A stretch of 64,000 nt of DNA from Catenulispora sp. MAP5-51 (lineage in GTDB: Bacteria; Actinomycetota; Actinomycetes; Streptomycetales; Catenulisporaceae): NCBI RefSeq assembly GCF_041261205.1, contig NZ_JBGCCH010000011.1:124001-188000 (forward strand). Reading direction: 5' to 3'. Made by a program: the position numbers and the translations under genes. Below the pieces are notes generated by a model, which saw only the letters and a list, made by a program, of their open reading frames with translations, ran no database searches and was not told the DNA's origin. The stretch's first letter is position 1, and every line of letters starts with the position of its first letter. Shown in pieces: positions 15,391 through 24,710 of the stretch.

Positions 15391-18300
15391 CTACTCCCCT
15401 TCGAGATCGCCTTCGAGCTCGCCCTCGAGTTCCAGGAACACCTGGCGCAGCCCGTCCAGCGTCTCGGCCTCCGGCTCGGCCCACAGCCCGCGCTCGGCGG
15501 CCTCCAGCAGCCGTTCGGAGATCCCGCGCAGCGCCCAGGGGTTCGAGCGCTCCATGAACGCGCGGTTCGTCTCGTCGAACACGTAGGTCTGCGCCAGCTG
15601 CTCGTACATCCAGTCGTCCACGACCCCGGCGGTGGCGTCGTAGCCGAACAGGTAGTCCACGGTCGCGGCCAGCTCGAAGGCGCCCTTGTAGCCGTGGCGC
15701 TGCATCGCCGCGACCCACCGCGGGTTCACCACGCGGGCCCGGAACACGCGGTGCGTCTCCTCGGCCAGCGTCCGGGTCCTGACCGCCTCCGGCACCGCCG
15801 AGTCGCCGACGTAGGCGGCCGGCGAGGTCCCGGTCAGCGAGCGCACCATCGCGACCATGCCGCCGTGGTACTGGAAGTAGTCGTCGGAGTCGACGATGTC
15901 GTGCTCGCGGTTGTCCTGGTTCTTCGCCGCGACCTGGATGCGGCGGAAGGAGCTCTCCATGTCCCCGCGGGCCTCGCGGCCGTCCAGGCCCCGGCCGTAG
16001 GCGTAGCCGCCCCAGACCGCGTAGACCTCGGCCAGGTCGGCGTCGGTGCGCCAGTCGCGGGCGTCGATCAGCGGCAGCAGACCGGCGCCGTACGCGCCGG
16101 GCTTGGAGCCGAAGACGCGCGTGGTGGCCCGGCGGCGGTCGCCGTGCGCGGCGGTGTCGGCGTCGGCGTGCGCGCGCACGTAGTTGTCCCCGGCGGCCTC
16201 CTCGAGCTCGGCGACGGCCTGCACCGCGTCGTCGATGAGCGCGATGACGTGCGGGAACGCATCACGGAAGAACCCTGAGATGCGCACGGTCACGTCGATC
16301 CGCGGACGCCCCAGCTCGCCCACCGGCACCACCTCGAACCCGGTGACCCGCCGCGAGGCCTCGTCCCACACCGGACGGCAGCCCAGCAGGTGCAGGATCT
16401 CGGCGATGTCGTCGCCCTGCGTCCGCATCGCCGAGGTGCCCCAGACGGTGAGCCCCACCGAGCGCGGGTACTCGCCGGTGTCGGCCAGATGGCGCGCGAT
16501 CAGCGACTCGGCGAGCGCCACCCCGACGTCCCAGGCGTTGCGCGAGGGGATGGCCTTGGGGTCGACGGAGTAGAAGTTGCGGCCGGTCGGCAGAACGCTG
16601 ACCAGGCCGCGGGTCGGCGCCCCGGAGGGGCCGGCGGGGATGTAACGGCCGTCCAGGGCGCGCAGGACGTTGGCGATCTCGTCGGTGGTGCGGGCCAGGC
16701 GGGGGACGAGTTCGGTGGCGGCGAAGCGCAGGACGGCGGCCACCGTTTCGGCGGAATCGGCGAGCGCCGCAAGCGAGCCCAAATCTGAGCCCGAGCCCGA
16801 CTGCCGTTCGCCGAGCACCGCATCGCAGATCCCTGGCACAGCCGTCGGATCCCAGCCCGCCGCCGCCAGCGCGCCCACGAGCCGCCGGGCCAGCTTCTCC
16901 AGCAGGTCCACGGCGTCGGATGCCGACCTCGCGGGCGCCTCACCGTCACCGGCCAGCGCGACCAGCAGCTCCGGCACCTTCACCGCCGCCCCCGGCTCGG
17001 CCAGCAGCACCTGCTCGTCCAGCCCGACGAACTCCGCCAGCGCCTGCCGCAGTCCGGTGACCGCCCCGTTCACCCCGCCGAAGACCTGCTTGGCCCGCAG
17101 GATCGCCAGCACGTCGGCGACCAGCTCCTCGCCCTCCGGGGCGCGGCCCAGGATGTGCAGCCCGTCGCGGATCTGCACGTCCTTGATCTCGCACAGATAG
17201 CCGTCCAGGTGCAGCACGAAGTCGTCGAAGTCGTCATCAGTGGGCTGACGGTCGACGTCGCCGTGCAGGATCGAGGCGAGGTCGTGGTGCAGCTGCGCGG
17301 CCCGGATCAGGGTCCAGATCTGCGCGCGCACCGCCGGTGTCTTGTCCGGGTCCAGCGCCTGCACGGTCGCGTACTCGTCGAGCAGCTGCTCCAGCTTGGC
17401 CAGGTCGCCGTAGGTGTCGGCGCGCGCCATCGGCGGCATCAAGTGGTCCACGACGGTGGCGTGCCCGCGCCGCTTGGCCTGCGTGCCCTCGCCGGGGTCG
17501 TTCACGATGAACGGGTAGACCAGCGGCAGCTCGCCGAGGACCGCGTCGGGGGCGCAGGACTCCGACAGGCCCAGACCCTTGCCGGGCAGCCATTCCAGCG
17601 TCCCGTGCTTGCCGAGGTGGACGACGGCGTCCGCGCCGAAGCTGTGCTCCAGCCAGCGGTAGGCGGCCAGGTAGTGGTGGCTCGGCGGCAGGTCCGGGTC
17701 GTGGTAGATGGCGATCGGGTTCTCGCCGAAGCCGCGCGGCGGCTGGATCATCAGCAGGATGTTGTCGAACTGGAGCGCGGCCAGGACGATGTCCTCGCCG
17801 TCGACGTACAGCGAGCCGGGCGGCTCGCCCCAGTGCCGGCGGATGCCCTCGCGCAGGTCTGCGGGGAGTGTGGCGAACCAGGACTCGTAGTCGCGCAGCG
17901 GCACGCGCGCCGGAGCCGCGGCCAGCTGCTCCTCGGTGAGCCACTCGACGTCGTGTCCGCCGGCCGCGATCAGCCGGTGGATGAGCTGGTCGCCGTCCTC
18001 GGGGAAGTCGCCGACGGTGTAGCCGGCTTCGCGCAGCGCCGTGAGCAGGCGGACGGCGCTGGCCGGCGTGTCAAGGCCGACGGCGTTGCCGACGCGCGAG
18101 TGCTTGGTCGGGTAGGAGGACAGGACCAGCGCGAGCTTCTTGTCGCGGTTGGGGATGCCGCGCAGGGCGGCGTGGCGGTAGGCGATGCCGGCCAGGCGCG
18201 CGGCGCGTTCGGCGTCGGCGACGTAGACAGGGATTCCGGCCGAGCCGTTCTCCTTGAAGGAGAAGGGGACCGAGATCAGCCGGCCGTCGAACTCGGGGAT

Positions 18301-19152
18301 CGCGACCTGCATCGCGGCGTCCATCGGGGTGAGCGCGGCGTCAGAGTCCTGCCAAGCCCGGCGCGAGGAAGTGAGACAGAGTCCTTGGATGACCGGGATG
18401 TCCAGGGCGGCGAGGGCGCCGACGTCCCAGGCGTCCTCGTCACCGCCGGCGCTGGCGTCCGCGGCGGTGGCGCCGCCGCCGGCCAGGACCGTGACGATCA
18501 GGGTGTCGCAGCGGCCGAGCAGTTCCACGAGCCCCCGGCCCGCGTCCTCGGACAGGCCGCGCAGCGAGCCGCAGTAGACGGGAAGCGCGTTGGCACCGCG
18601 GGTTTCGAGGGCGTCGGCGAGGGTGTCGACGAAGGCTGTGTTGCCCGAGAGCTCGTGGGCCCGGTAGAAGACGATGCCGACGGTCGGGCGGCCCGCGCGC
18701 TGCTCGCGTTCGCGCTCGCGCTCGGCGTGGATGCCGAACTCCGGCATGGCCTGCGGCGCCTCGAAGCCCTCGCCGCCGCCGAGGACGGTGTCGGTGAGGA
18801 AGTTCGCCAGCTGCGCCAGGTTCGCCGGGCCGCCGGCGGTGAGGTAGTTGAGGGCGTCGGCCACCACGCCGCCGGGAACTGTAGAGAGCGCCATGAGTTC
18901 GGCGTCCGGCTCAGCCTCCCCGCCGAGGACGACGGCCGGCAGCCCGGCCGCCGCCACCGCCTCGACCAGCCAGCGCCACGGCCGGTGCCCGCCGAGCAGC
19001 CGCAGCACGGCGACGTCGGCGTCACGCAGCAGGGGCGCCAGGGACTCGGCGTCCAGGCGTGCGGGGTTGGCGGTGACGTAGGGAGCACCGCACGCGTGGG
19101 CGGCGAGGAGCTCGGTGTCGGCCGTGGACAGCAACAGAACGCGCGCGGGCAT
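15391..19152 (-). CDS. cobN: CobN, cobaltochelatase large subunit
   Basis: About 1253 residues, the size of CobN, the H-subunit that with CobS and CobT inserts cobalt into hydrogenobyrinate a,c-diamide in aerobic cobalamin synthesis. The central HLGKHGTLEWLPGKG motif and the later YNFYSVDP-type region (GRNFYSVDPKAIPSRNAW) are diagnostic of CobN/BchH proteins. The start MPARVLLL at 19152 is preceded by GAGGAAG nine bases upstream. A glutamate-rich C-terminus (ELEGELEGDLEGE) is repeat-encoded. A cobalamin riboswitch stands directly upstream, so end-product repression is expected. cobD lies upstream on the same strand. Confidence 0.95.
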   Translation of the reverse strand: MPARVLLLSTADTELLAAHACGAPYVTANPARLDAESLAPLLRDADVAVLRLLGGHRPWRWLVEAVAAAGLPAVVLGGEAEPDAELMALSTVPGGVVADALNYLTAGGPANLAQLANFLTDTVLGGGEGFEAPQAMPEFGIHAEREREREQRAGRPTVGIVFYRAHELSGNTAFVDTLADALETRGANALPVYCGSLRGLSEDAGRGLVELLGRCDTLIVTVLAGGGATAADASAGGDEDAWDVGALAALDIPVIQGLCLTSSRRAWQDSDAALTPMDAAMQVAIPEFDGRLISVPFSFKENGSAGIPVYVADAERAARLAGIAYRHAALRGIPNRDKKLALVLSSYPTKHSRVGNAVGLDTPASAVRLLTALREAGYTVGDFPEDGDQLIHRLIAAGGHDVEWLTEEQLAAAPARVPLRDYESWFATLPADLREGIRRHWGEPPGSLYVDGEDIVLAALQFDNILLMIQPPRGFGENPIAIYHDPDLPPSHHYLAAYRWLEHSFGADAVVHLGKHGTLEWLPGKGLGLSESCAPDAVLGELPLVYPFIVNDPGEGTQAKRRGHATVVDHLMPPMARADTYGDLAKLEQLLDEYATVQALDPDKTPAVRAQIWTLIRAAQLHHDLASILHGDVDRQPTDDDFDDFVLHLDGYLCEIKDVQIRDGLHILGRAPEGEELVADVLAILRAKQVFGGVNGAVTGLRQALAEFVGLDEQVLLAEPGAAVKVPELLVALAGDGEAPARSASDAVDLLEKLARRLVGALAAAGWDPTAVPGICDAVLGERQSGSGSDLGSLAALADSAETVAAVLRFAATELVPRLARTTDEIANVLRALDGRYIPAGPSGAPTRGLVSVLPTGRNFYSVDPKAIPSRNAWDVGVALAESLIARHLADTGEYPRSVGLTVWGTSAMRTQGDDIAEILHLLGCRPVWDEASRRVTGFEVVPVGELGRPRIDVTVRISGFFRDAFPHVIALIDDAVQAVAELEEAAGDNYVRAHADADTAAHGDRRRATTRVFGSKPGAYGAGLLPLIDARDWRTDADLAEVYAVWGGYAYGRGLDGREARGDMESSFRRIQVAAKNQDNREHDIVDSDDYFQYHGGMVAMVRSLTGTSPAAYVGDSAVPEAVRTRTLAEETHRVFRARVVNPRWVAAMQRHGYKGAFELAATVDYLFGYDATAGVVDDWMYEQLAQTYVFDETNRAFMERSNPWALRGISERLLEAAERGLWAEPEAETLDGLRQVFLELEGELEGDLEGE

Positions 19153-19170
19153 GCGACGGCACTTCCTCTC

Positions 19171-19188
19171 GCGGAGTCCGCGCTCCGC
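19171..19188 (-). promoter_or_regulatory. Hairpin between the cobalamin aptamer and cobN Shine-Dalgarno
   Basis: GCGGAG and CTCCGC, separated by six bases, form a stem ending two bases before the GAGGAAG ribosome site of cobN. As part of the riboswitch expression platform it could switch access to the ribosome site. This is an inference from position; no alternative pairing with the aptamer was computed. Confidence 0.4.
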
Positions 19189-19207
19189 CTCGGGCTGATG
19201 GGTAGGG

Positions 19208-19322
19208 ACGGCAGGCAGTTCCTGGCTCGCGGACCGTGGTCCGCTCACAGTTGCGGGACAGCGCCCGATTCGCACGGGCTTCCTGGACTGTCGTCTTGGT
19301 GGACAGTGTGCCAGATCCAGCT
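19208..19322 (-). ncRNA. Cobalamin (B12) riboswitch
   Basis: On the minus strand the aptamer core reads GGAAGCCCGTGCGAATC (19283-19267), GGGCGCTGTCCCGCAACTGT (19266-19247), a GCGGACC/GGTCCGC hairpin (19244-19229) and the B12 box AGCCAGGAACTGCC (19227-19214). Order and spacing are those of AdoCbl riboswitches. It lies 55-60 bases before cobN on the same strand and after the cobD stop, so it should switch off cobN when cobalamin is abundant. Outer boundaries are approximate. Confidence 0.93.
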
Positions 19323-19327
19323 TCAGC

Positions 19328-19402
19328 GCAGTCGGTCCTGTCGGTCCCGCCGGTTCCTGTCGGTCCTGCCGGTCCTGTCTGCCCAGGCAGCCCAGGCAGC
19401 CC
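19328..19402. repeat. Degenerate short repeats between cobD and the riboswitch
   Basis: Reiterated TCCTGTCGGTCC / CCGCCGGT words, period about 19 bp, followed by two adjacent copies of CCCAGGCAGC. The block fills the gap between the cobD stop and the start of the aptamer. No gene or terminator is recognisable in it. Confidence 0.6.
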
Positions 19403-19404
19403 TG

Positions 19405-20364
19405 TCAGCGCAGTCGGCGTGCGCGGCGGCGCGGCGCGAAGACGTCGGCCAGACGCGCGGCGGCCACGGCCGAGGCCAGCCCGACTGTGGCCGACAACAC
19501 GGCGGCGCGGCGGATGTCGGCCACGCGCGGCGCCCGGCCGGTCCCCATGACCGGCCGGTGTTCGACGACGTCGCCGTAGGTGTTGGTGCCGCCCAGGCGC
19601 ACCCCCAGCGCGCCGGCGGCGGAGGCCTCGCAGCGTCCGGCGTTGGGACTGGGGTGCTGCGCGCCGTCGTGTCGCAGGACCCTGAGCGCGCGCACGGGAC
19701 TGCCGCCGACCACCGGCGCCGCCGCGACGGTCACGACGCCGGTGAAGCGCGCGGGGACCCAGTTGAGGACGTCGTCCAGGCGCGCGGAGGCCCACCCGAA
19801 GTTGAGGTACTCGGCGTTCCGGTAGCCGACCATCGCGTCCAGCGTGTTCGACGCCCGATAGGCCAGCAGCCCGGGAATCCCCGCCACCGCGCCCCAGAAC
19901 AGCGGCGCGACCACCGCGTCCGAAGTGTTCTCGGCGACCGACTCCACCACCGCCCGCGCGATCTGGTCGGCATCCAGGCCGCGCGGGTCGCGCCCGCACA
20001 GATGCGGCAGCCGCTCCCGCGCGGCGGCGAGGTCCCCGGCCCGCAGCGACTCGCCGATCGCGGACGCCTCGCGGCGCAGCGACGTCCCGCCGAGCACGGT
20101 CCACGTCGCGGCGGCGGTCAGGACGGCTCCGGCCACCGGCCGCCGCCCGGCCCTCTCAGCTGCGACGCCCAGAGCGGCCGCCCCCGACACCAGCACCCCG
20201 GCATATGCCGCGCCGGCAACCCGCGAGTCCGCATAGGCGATCCGCCGCAGTCCCGAGGCCACCCGCCCGAAGCCCGCCACCGGATGCCCGCGCCGCGGAT
20301 CCGCGAAGTACCAGTCGGCCGCGAAACCGAGTACCAGCCCTACCGCCCGGGACGAAGATCGCAT
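19405..20364 (-). CDS. cobD: CobD/CbiB, adenosylcobinamide-phosphate synthase
   Basis: About 319 residues, an integral membrane enzyme that attaches (R)-1-amino-2-propanol (or its phosphate) to adenosylcobyric acid. Family motifs visible are FAADWYFADPRRGHPVAGFG near the N-terminus, VVESVAENTSDAVVAPLFWG, ASNTLDAMVGYRN and a conserved SPNAGRCEASAAGALGVRLGG. The start MRSSSRAV at 20364 is preferred; a longer frame exists to 20403. It precedes cobN on the same strand but lies upstream of the riboswitch and so is probably regulated separately. The C-terminus is Arg-rich. Confidence 0.93.
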   Translation of the reverse strand: MRSSSRAVGLVLGFAADWYFADPRRGHPVAGFGRVASGLRRIAYADSRVAGAAYAGVLVSGAAALGVAAERAGRRPVAGAVLTAAATWTVLGGTSLRREASAIGESLRAGDLAAARERLPHLCGRDPRGLDADQIARAVVESVAENTSDAVVAPLFWGAVAGIPGLLAYRASNTLDAMVGYRNAEYLNFGWASARLDDVLNWVPARFTGVVTVAAAPVVGGSPVRALRVLRHDGAQHPSPNAGRCEASAAGALGVRLGGTNTYGDVVEHRPVMGTGRAPRVADIRRAAVLSATVGLASAVAAARLADVFAPRRRARRLR

Positions 20365-20467
20365 GGCGCCAATGTAGCGGCGCGCCACCGCGCACCCCAC
20401 CAAGCCCCCACGCCGCCCGAGATCGCTCGTCCCCGTGATCCCACCGCCCCGGCGCTACCCTGGGCAC

Positions 20468-21208
20468 GTGGGAACCGCCTTCCTGCTCCTGTCCGTCTTC
20501 CTCGCCTGCGCCGTCGAGGCCGTGGAAGCACTCACCATCGTGCTCGCGGTCGGCCTGACCCGCGGCTGGCGCTCCACGCTCCAGGGCGTCGCGGCGGGGC
20601 TGGTGCTGCTCGCGGCGGTCGTGGCGGCGCTGGGGCCGGCGCTGACCGTGCTGCCGCTGACGGCGTTGCGGCTGGTCGTCGGCGGGCTGCTGCTCACCTT
20701 CGGGTTGCAGTGGCTGCGCAAGGCGATCCTGCGCGCCTCCGGCTACAAGGACCTGCGCGACGAGGCCGCCGCCTACCAGCGCGGGGTCGCCGCCGCGCAG
20801 GCGGCCGCCTCGGACAAGAAGTCGCTGGTCGCCGACTGGTACGCATTCACCCTCAGCTTCAAGGGCGTCGTGCTGGAGGGCCTGGAAGTCGCGTTCATCG
20901 CCCTGACCTTCGGCGCCAACCAGCACGACCTCCCGCTCGCGGCCGTCGCCGCGGTGGCGGCGGTGATCACCGTGTGCGCGGCGGGCGCCGCGATCAAGGC
21001 GCCTCTGGCGCGCGTGCCGGAGAACACGATGAAGTTCGCGGTCGGCGTGATGCTCACCGGCTTCGGCGTCTTCTGGGGCGCGGAGGGCGCCGGCGCCGAG
21101 TGGCCCGGCGGCGACGCCGCGCTCCCGGCGGTGCTGGCCTACGTCCTGCTCGTCGCGCTCAGCGCGGTCTGGGTCCTGAAACGGAGGCGCGCGGCGTGGG
21201 CAGGCTGA
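20468..21208 (+). CDS. COG4280-like membrane protein, possible metal permease
   Basis: About 246 residues with six or seven membrane helices. It has two related glutamate motifs, VEAVEALTIVLAVGL in the first helix and LEGLEVAFIALTFGA in the middle, resembling the R-E-G-x-E motifs of the Ftr1 iron-permease superfamily and suggesting an internal duplication. A soluble loop (DLRDEAAAYQRGVAAAQ) separates the halves. The GTG at 20468 starts just before the first helix. It is divergent from cobD by about 100 bp, and the next small gene overlaps its end. A metal-ion role is inferred from motifs only. Confidence 0.6.
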   Translation: MGTAFLLLSVFLACAVEAVEALTIVLAVGLTRGWRSTLQGVAAGLVLLAAVVAALGPALTVLPLTALRLVVGGLLLTFGLQWLRKAILRASGYKDLRDEAAAYQRGVAAAQAAASDKKSLVADWYAFTLSFKGVVLEGLEVAFIALTFGANQHDLPLAAVAAVAAVITVCAAGAAIKAPLARVPENTMKFAVGVMLTGFGVFWGAEGAGAEWPGGDAALPAVLAYVLLVALSAVWVLKRRRAAWAG

Positions 21209-21396
21209 AGGCCTTCGGGCTGTTCTGGTACGACTTCGTCGTGGGCGACGATCCGCTCGTGGCCGTCCTGATCATCGCCGCCCTGGCCGGCACCGCCGTG
21301 CTGAGCACGCACACCACCGCGTCCTGGTGGCTGCTGCCGGTGGTCGTCAGCCTCGCCCTGGCCGCGACGCTGGCCCGAGCCGTGCGCGGGAAGTAG
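21196..21396 (+). CDS. Small two-helix membrane protein
   Basis: A 66-residue protein starting with GTG inside the last codons of the preceding membrane gene (13-bp overlap), which points to translational coupling. An amphipathic start (VGRLKAFGLFWYDFVVGDD) is followed by two hydrophobic helices (PLVAVLIIAALAGTAVL and WWLLPVVVSLALAATL) and a basic end. It may be an accessory subunit of the upstream permease-like protein. No family was recognised. Confidence 0.65.
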   Translation: MGRLKAFGLFWYDFVVGDDPLVAVLIIAALAGTAVLSTHTTASWWLLPVVVSLALAATLARAVRGK

Positions 21397-21430
21397 AACC
21401 GGAGGTCGAACCAAGCCGGAATCCGCAGCA

Positions 21431-21510
21431 GCCGCCTAGAATCCGTGTCGCCTGGGATCCGAGCCGCTTAGGATCCGAGCCGCCTAGAATCCGAGCCGCC
21501 TAGGATCCGG
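21431..21510. repeat. Five tandem 16-bp repeats at the GH3 gene end
   Basis: Exactly five contiguous 16-bp units of consensus GCCGCCTAGRATCCGA. The last unit (21495-21510) contains the GH3 stop codon (CTA on the plus strand, TAG on the coding strand); the other four lie just downstream of that stop, and all but one repeat a CTA or TTA stop. With a period of 16 the repeated stops shift frame from unit to unit. The array separates the convergent small membrane gene and GH3 gene. Confidence 0.85.
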
Positions 21511-23947
21511 TCATCTCCACCCGCGTCCGCAGCCGCTCGTCCCACGCCGAGCGCGCCGCGATCAGCTCCCGCACTCCCGCGCGAACCCGCCACACCCCCA
21601 GCTCGCGGTCCCACCGCGCCAGCACCCGCACCGGGATCGTGATCGGGACGGTCGCGATCTCGTTCGGCGCGGCCAGCGTCGAGCCGAACGCGACCAGCCG
21701 CCGGGGGTCGCACGCCTGGTCCGCGTCCCCGCCGGCCAGGTAGATCTGCACCACCTCGCGTCCGATCCGCGCGCCGGTGTTCCGGACCCGCACCGCGAGC
21801 TCGACGTCCCCGGCCGCCGTCACCGCGGCCGTGATGTCCTCGTACTCCCAGGTGGTGTAGCCCAGGCCGTGGCCGAAGGGGAACGCCGGGACGATGTCAG
21901 CCTTCGCATACCCGCGGTAGCCGAACATCGAGCCCTCGGCGTAGACGATCTTGCCGTCCACCGGCCGCGTCGTCAGCACCGGCGCGTCGGCCGCGGTCTT
22001 GGGGAACGTCGTGGGCAGCCGGCCGCCGGGCTCGACCGCGCCGGTGAGCGCGTCGGCGATGGCATAGCCGCCCTCCTGCCCCGGGAACCACGCCCACAGC
22101 ACCGCCGGCGTCAGCGCGCGCCACGGCATCTCCACCGGCGCCCCGGCGTTCACCACGACGATCGTGCGCGGGTTGGCCTGCGCCACCGCCGCGACCAGGT
22201 CGTCCTGGCGCCCCGGCAGCTTCAGGTCGGTCCGGTCGAAGCCCTCGCTCTCCACCTCGTCGGTGGTCCCGACGATCACGATCGCCACGTCGGCGGCCCG
22301 CGCCGCCGCGACCGCCGCCTCGAACAGTTCGTCGGCCTCGGGACCGGGCGCTCCGTGGTGCAACCCGAACATGGCGACCGGCAGGTTCTCGTCGACCTGC
22401 ACGACCGCCTCGATGCGCACGGTCCCGGGGTCCAGCTCCACCTCGACCCGGTGCTCCGGCGGCTTGACCAGGCCCTCGGTCGGATCCGCGCCCCCGGTGG
22501 GGCTCAGCGTGATCTTCATGGGCGCGTTGTCGCCGATCACCAGCCGGAACGAGCCGAGGCCGGACACCGAGAACTGGTGGTTGCCGGGGTCGGCGACGGC
22601 CACGTCGGTCCGGACCCGGATCCCGGCGGTGCCGGCCGGCAGCCCGCCGAGGAACACGAACCGCGAGGTCTGCCGCACCTCGCTGCCGAGCACGTCGCCG
22701 GCCGGGTCGATGAAGTCCACCCGCAGACCGGCGTGCCCGGTGTCCGGGTCGGTCGCGGTCCGCGGTGTGAGCAGCGGCAGCAGCCGCTGGGTGACGACGC
22801 CTTCGGCATGCTCCACGGTGACCATCGAACCCAGGGCCTCGGTCAGCGCTGTCAGAGGGCTGATGATGTGAGGCGGGTTCACGTGCGCGGAGCCGCCGCC
22901 CTGCGCGGTGAGCCGCTCGGCGTTGGGCCCGATGATCGCCACCCGCGACACCGAATGCGGGTTCAGCGGCAGCAGCGGCTCCTCGCCGGCGTTCTCGTTG
23001 CGCAGCACCACCATCGCGCGCGCCGCGATGTCGCGCAGCTGCGCGGCGGCGTCGTCCGGGGTGGTGACCGGCGGCAGCGGGTCGGCGCCGTCCAGGAACC
23101 CCGTGCGGTCGGCCAGGCGCAGGAGTCGCAGGACCTTGTCATCAATCACCGTCTCGGCGACCTCGCCCTTGCCCACCGCCGCCGCCAGCGCCTCGCCCCA
23201 CGGCCCCTGCGGCCCGGGCATCACCACGTCCAGCCCGGCGTTCGCCGAGGCCGCCGCCGATCGCGTGGCGAACCAGTCGGAGACCGCGACGCCGTCGAAG
23301 CCGAGGGTGTCCTTGAGGATCCCGGTGATCAGCGGCTCGTTCTCCGTCATGGTGACGCCGTCCACGGAGTTGTAGGCGGCCATCACCGACCAGGCGCCGG
23401 CCCGCACCACGGCGTCGAAGGGTACGAGGTACACCTCGCGCAGTGTCTCGGCGTCGATCTCGGCGTCGTAGGTCATGCGGTCGGTCTCGGACTCGTTGCC
23501 GATGTAGTGCTTCGCGGTCGAGGCGACGCCGGCGCTCTGGACGCCGTCGACGAAGGCCGCTGCGACAACCGCGGTGAGCACCGGGTCCTCGGAGTAGCAC
23601 TCGAAGTGCCGGCCGCCGAGGGGGCTGCGGTGCAGGTTGACGTTCGGCGCCAGGTGCCAGGCGACGCCCTTGTCCCGGGCCTGCGCGCCCATCAGCGCCC
23701 CGGCGCGCCGGACCTGTCCGGGATCCCAGGTGGCGGCCAGCGCGGTCGGGTTCGGGAACAGCAGGGACGGGTAGCGCTCGTCCCACGTGGTGCCGCGCAC
23801 GCCGGCCGGGCCGTCCGACACCAGGATCTTGCGCAGCCCGATCTCCGGGACCGCGCGCAGCGACCAGAAGTCCTCACCGGTCAGCAGCGCGACCTTCTGC
23901 TCGAGCGTGAGGCGTCCGAGGAGTACGGCCAGCGCCTTGTCGTCCAT
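21500..23947 (-). CDS. GH3-family beta-glycosidase with PA14 insertion
   Basis: About 815 residues without signal peptide, so probably cytoplasmic. The N-terminal (beta/alpha)8 GH3 domain contains KHYIGNESE and the nucleophile Asp in GFDGVAVSDWFAT (around residue 240). The C-terminal GH3 sandwich begins near VALLRN-like AMVVLRNE; a PA14 domain is inserted around residues 400-540 (VDFIDPAGDVLG to FRLVIGDNAP); an FN3-like domain closes the protein. This architecture is that of beta-glucosidases and related exo-glycosidases acting on oligosaccharides or glycosides. AAGGGAAG precedes the ATG. No transporter or regulator is adjacent, so its substrate is open. Confidence 0.92.
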   Translation of the reverse strand: MDDKALAVLLGRLTLEQKVALLTGEDFWSLRAVPEIGLRKILVSDGPAGVRGTTWDERYPSLLFPNPTALAATWDPGQVRRAGALMGAQARDKGVAWHLAPNVNLHRSPLGGRHFECYSEDPVLTAVVAAAFVDGVQSAGVASTAKHYIGNESETDRMTYDAEIDAETLREVYLVPFDAVVRAGAWSVMAAYNSVDGVTMTENEPLITGILKDTLGFDGVAVSDWFATRSAAASANAGLDVVMPGPQGPWGEALAAAVGKGEVAETVIDDKVLRLLRLADRTGFLDGADPLPPVTTPDDAAAQLRDIAARAMVVLRNENAGEEPLLPLNPHSVSRVAIIGPNAERLTAQGGGSAHVNPPHIISPLTALTEALGSMVTVEHAEGVVTQRLLPLLTPRTATDPDTGHAGLRVDFIDPAGDVLGSEVRQTSRFVFLGGLPAGTAGIRVRTDVAVADPGNHQFSVSGLGSFRLVIGDNAPMKITLSPTGGADPTEGLVKPPEHRVEVELDPGTVRIEAVVQVDENLPVAMFGLHHGAPGPEADELFEAAVAAARAADVAIVIVGTTDEVESEGFDRTDLKLPGRQDDLVAAVAQANPRTIVVVNAGAPVEMPWRALTPAVLWAWFPGQEGGYAIADALTGAVEPGGRLPTTFPKTAADAPVLTTRPVDGKIVYAEGSMFGYRGYAKADIVPAFPFGHGLGYTTWEYEDITAAVTAAGDVELAVRVRNTGARIGREVVQIYLAGGDADQACDPRRLVAFGSTLAAPNEIATVPITIPVRVLARWDRELGVWRVRAGVRELIAARSAWDERLRTRVEMTGS

Positions 23948-24203
23948 CACAGCTTCCCTTTCGAACGTTTCAGCGACACGCGGGCGCGCCGGGACCGCCG
24001 CCGCGCCACGGGCGTCACCGCCGATCATCCGGCGCGGATCCGGCGGCGCAACCCTTGTCCCTCCTACCCGCGCATCCGGGTGGATCAGGCGGGTCAGGTG
24101 GTAGCCGCGGAATTCACCGCCAAACCCGCGTAATGAAATCTCCCGAACCCCGTCTCTTCTGCGAGGGGCCCTTTCACTGGGGTCCCGCGTGAGGGAGGCG
24201 ACG

Positions 24204-24710
24204 ATGGTGACCGAGAACGGCCGGGCCGAATTGCGGGGGCTGTACACCGACCCCGCCCAACCGCTGACGATCGCGGTGGGACAGGCCTTCGACCTGGTGA
24301 GCATGCCAGCGGCCGTCGGGCACGCGGCGCTGACGGCGCTGCGGGCCCGCAGAGTGCGGCTCGGTCCCGTCGTCGCCGACTCGCGGAGGTCCGTGATGAG
24401 GGTGGGGTTCCTGGTGGCCCCGGATGGCACGGGGCACGACCCCGGGCACGCGGAGGCTTCGGTCGGGCACGCGGAAGCTCTGGTCGGGCACGCGGAATCC
24501 GCGGCGCTGCGCGACTGGGCCGGCCGATTAGGCGGGGCCCTCGGCGTGCGCGTCGGGGGCCGGGGCTCGACCGCCACCTTGCCGCCGCTGTTGCCGTGGC
24601 GCGGGTGGCTGCACTGGCTTGTCCCGCCGGGCGGCGCCGCATTGTTGTGGACGCCGTCCGGCGCACTGCTGTCCGTGCTCTCGGAGCGGACAGGGGCTCG
24701 AACCCTGTAG
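24204..24710 (+). CDS. Hypothetical actinobacterial protein with heptad repeat
   Basis: About 168 residues. The ATG at 24204 is chosen because GGGAGG precedes it at correct spacing. The first half (YTDPAQPLTIAVGQAFDLVSMP, then VMRVGFLVAP) resembles a small protein or domain found in streptomycetes near DNA primase/polymerase-like proteins, but this is from memory and weak. In the middle, a 21-bp repeat occurs three times and encodes VGHAEAS/L-type heptads. The C-terminus (LLPWRGWLHWLVPP, then LLWTPSGALLSVL) is hydrophobic. Function unknown. Confidence 0.55.
   Translation: MVTENGRAELRGLYTDPAQPLTIAVGQAFDLVSMPAAVGHAALTALRARRVRLGPVVADSRRSVMRVGFLVAPDGTGHDPGHAEASVGHAEALVGHAESAALRDWAGRLGGALGVRVGGRGSTATLPPLLPWRGWLHWLVPPGGAALLWTPSGALLSVLSERTGARTL

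Noticed and set aside
17155-21396. Very long open frame of about 1400 codons opposite cobN and cobD
   Set aside because: It is an antisense shadow of high-GC codon bias: composition is Arg/Gly/Val/Gln-rich without domains, and the cobN and cobD readings on the other strand are unmistakable. Only its last 66 codons (21196-21396) are kept as a small membrane protein.
24691-24707. tRNA-like T-arm on the minus strand (CAGGG-TTCGAGC-CCCTG)
   Set aside because: No acceptor, D or anticodon arm can be built at the right distances, and the bases are the end of a plausible coding frame. It could be a decayed attachment site, but nothing on either side looks like an integrated element.
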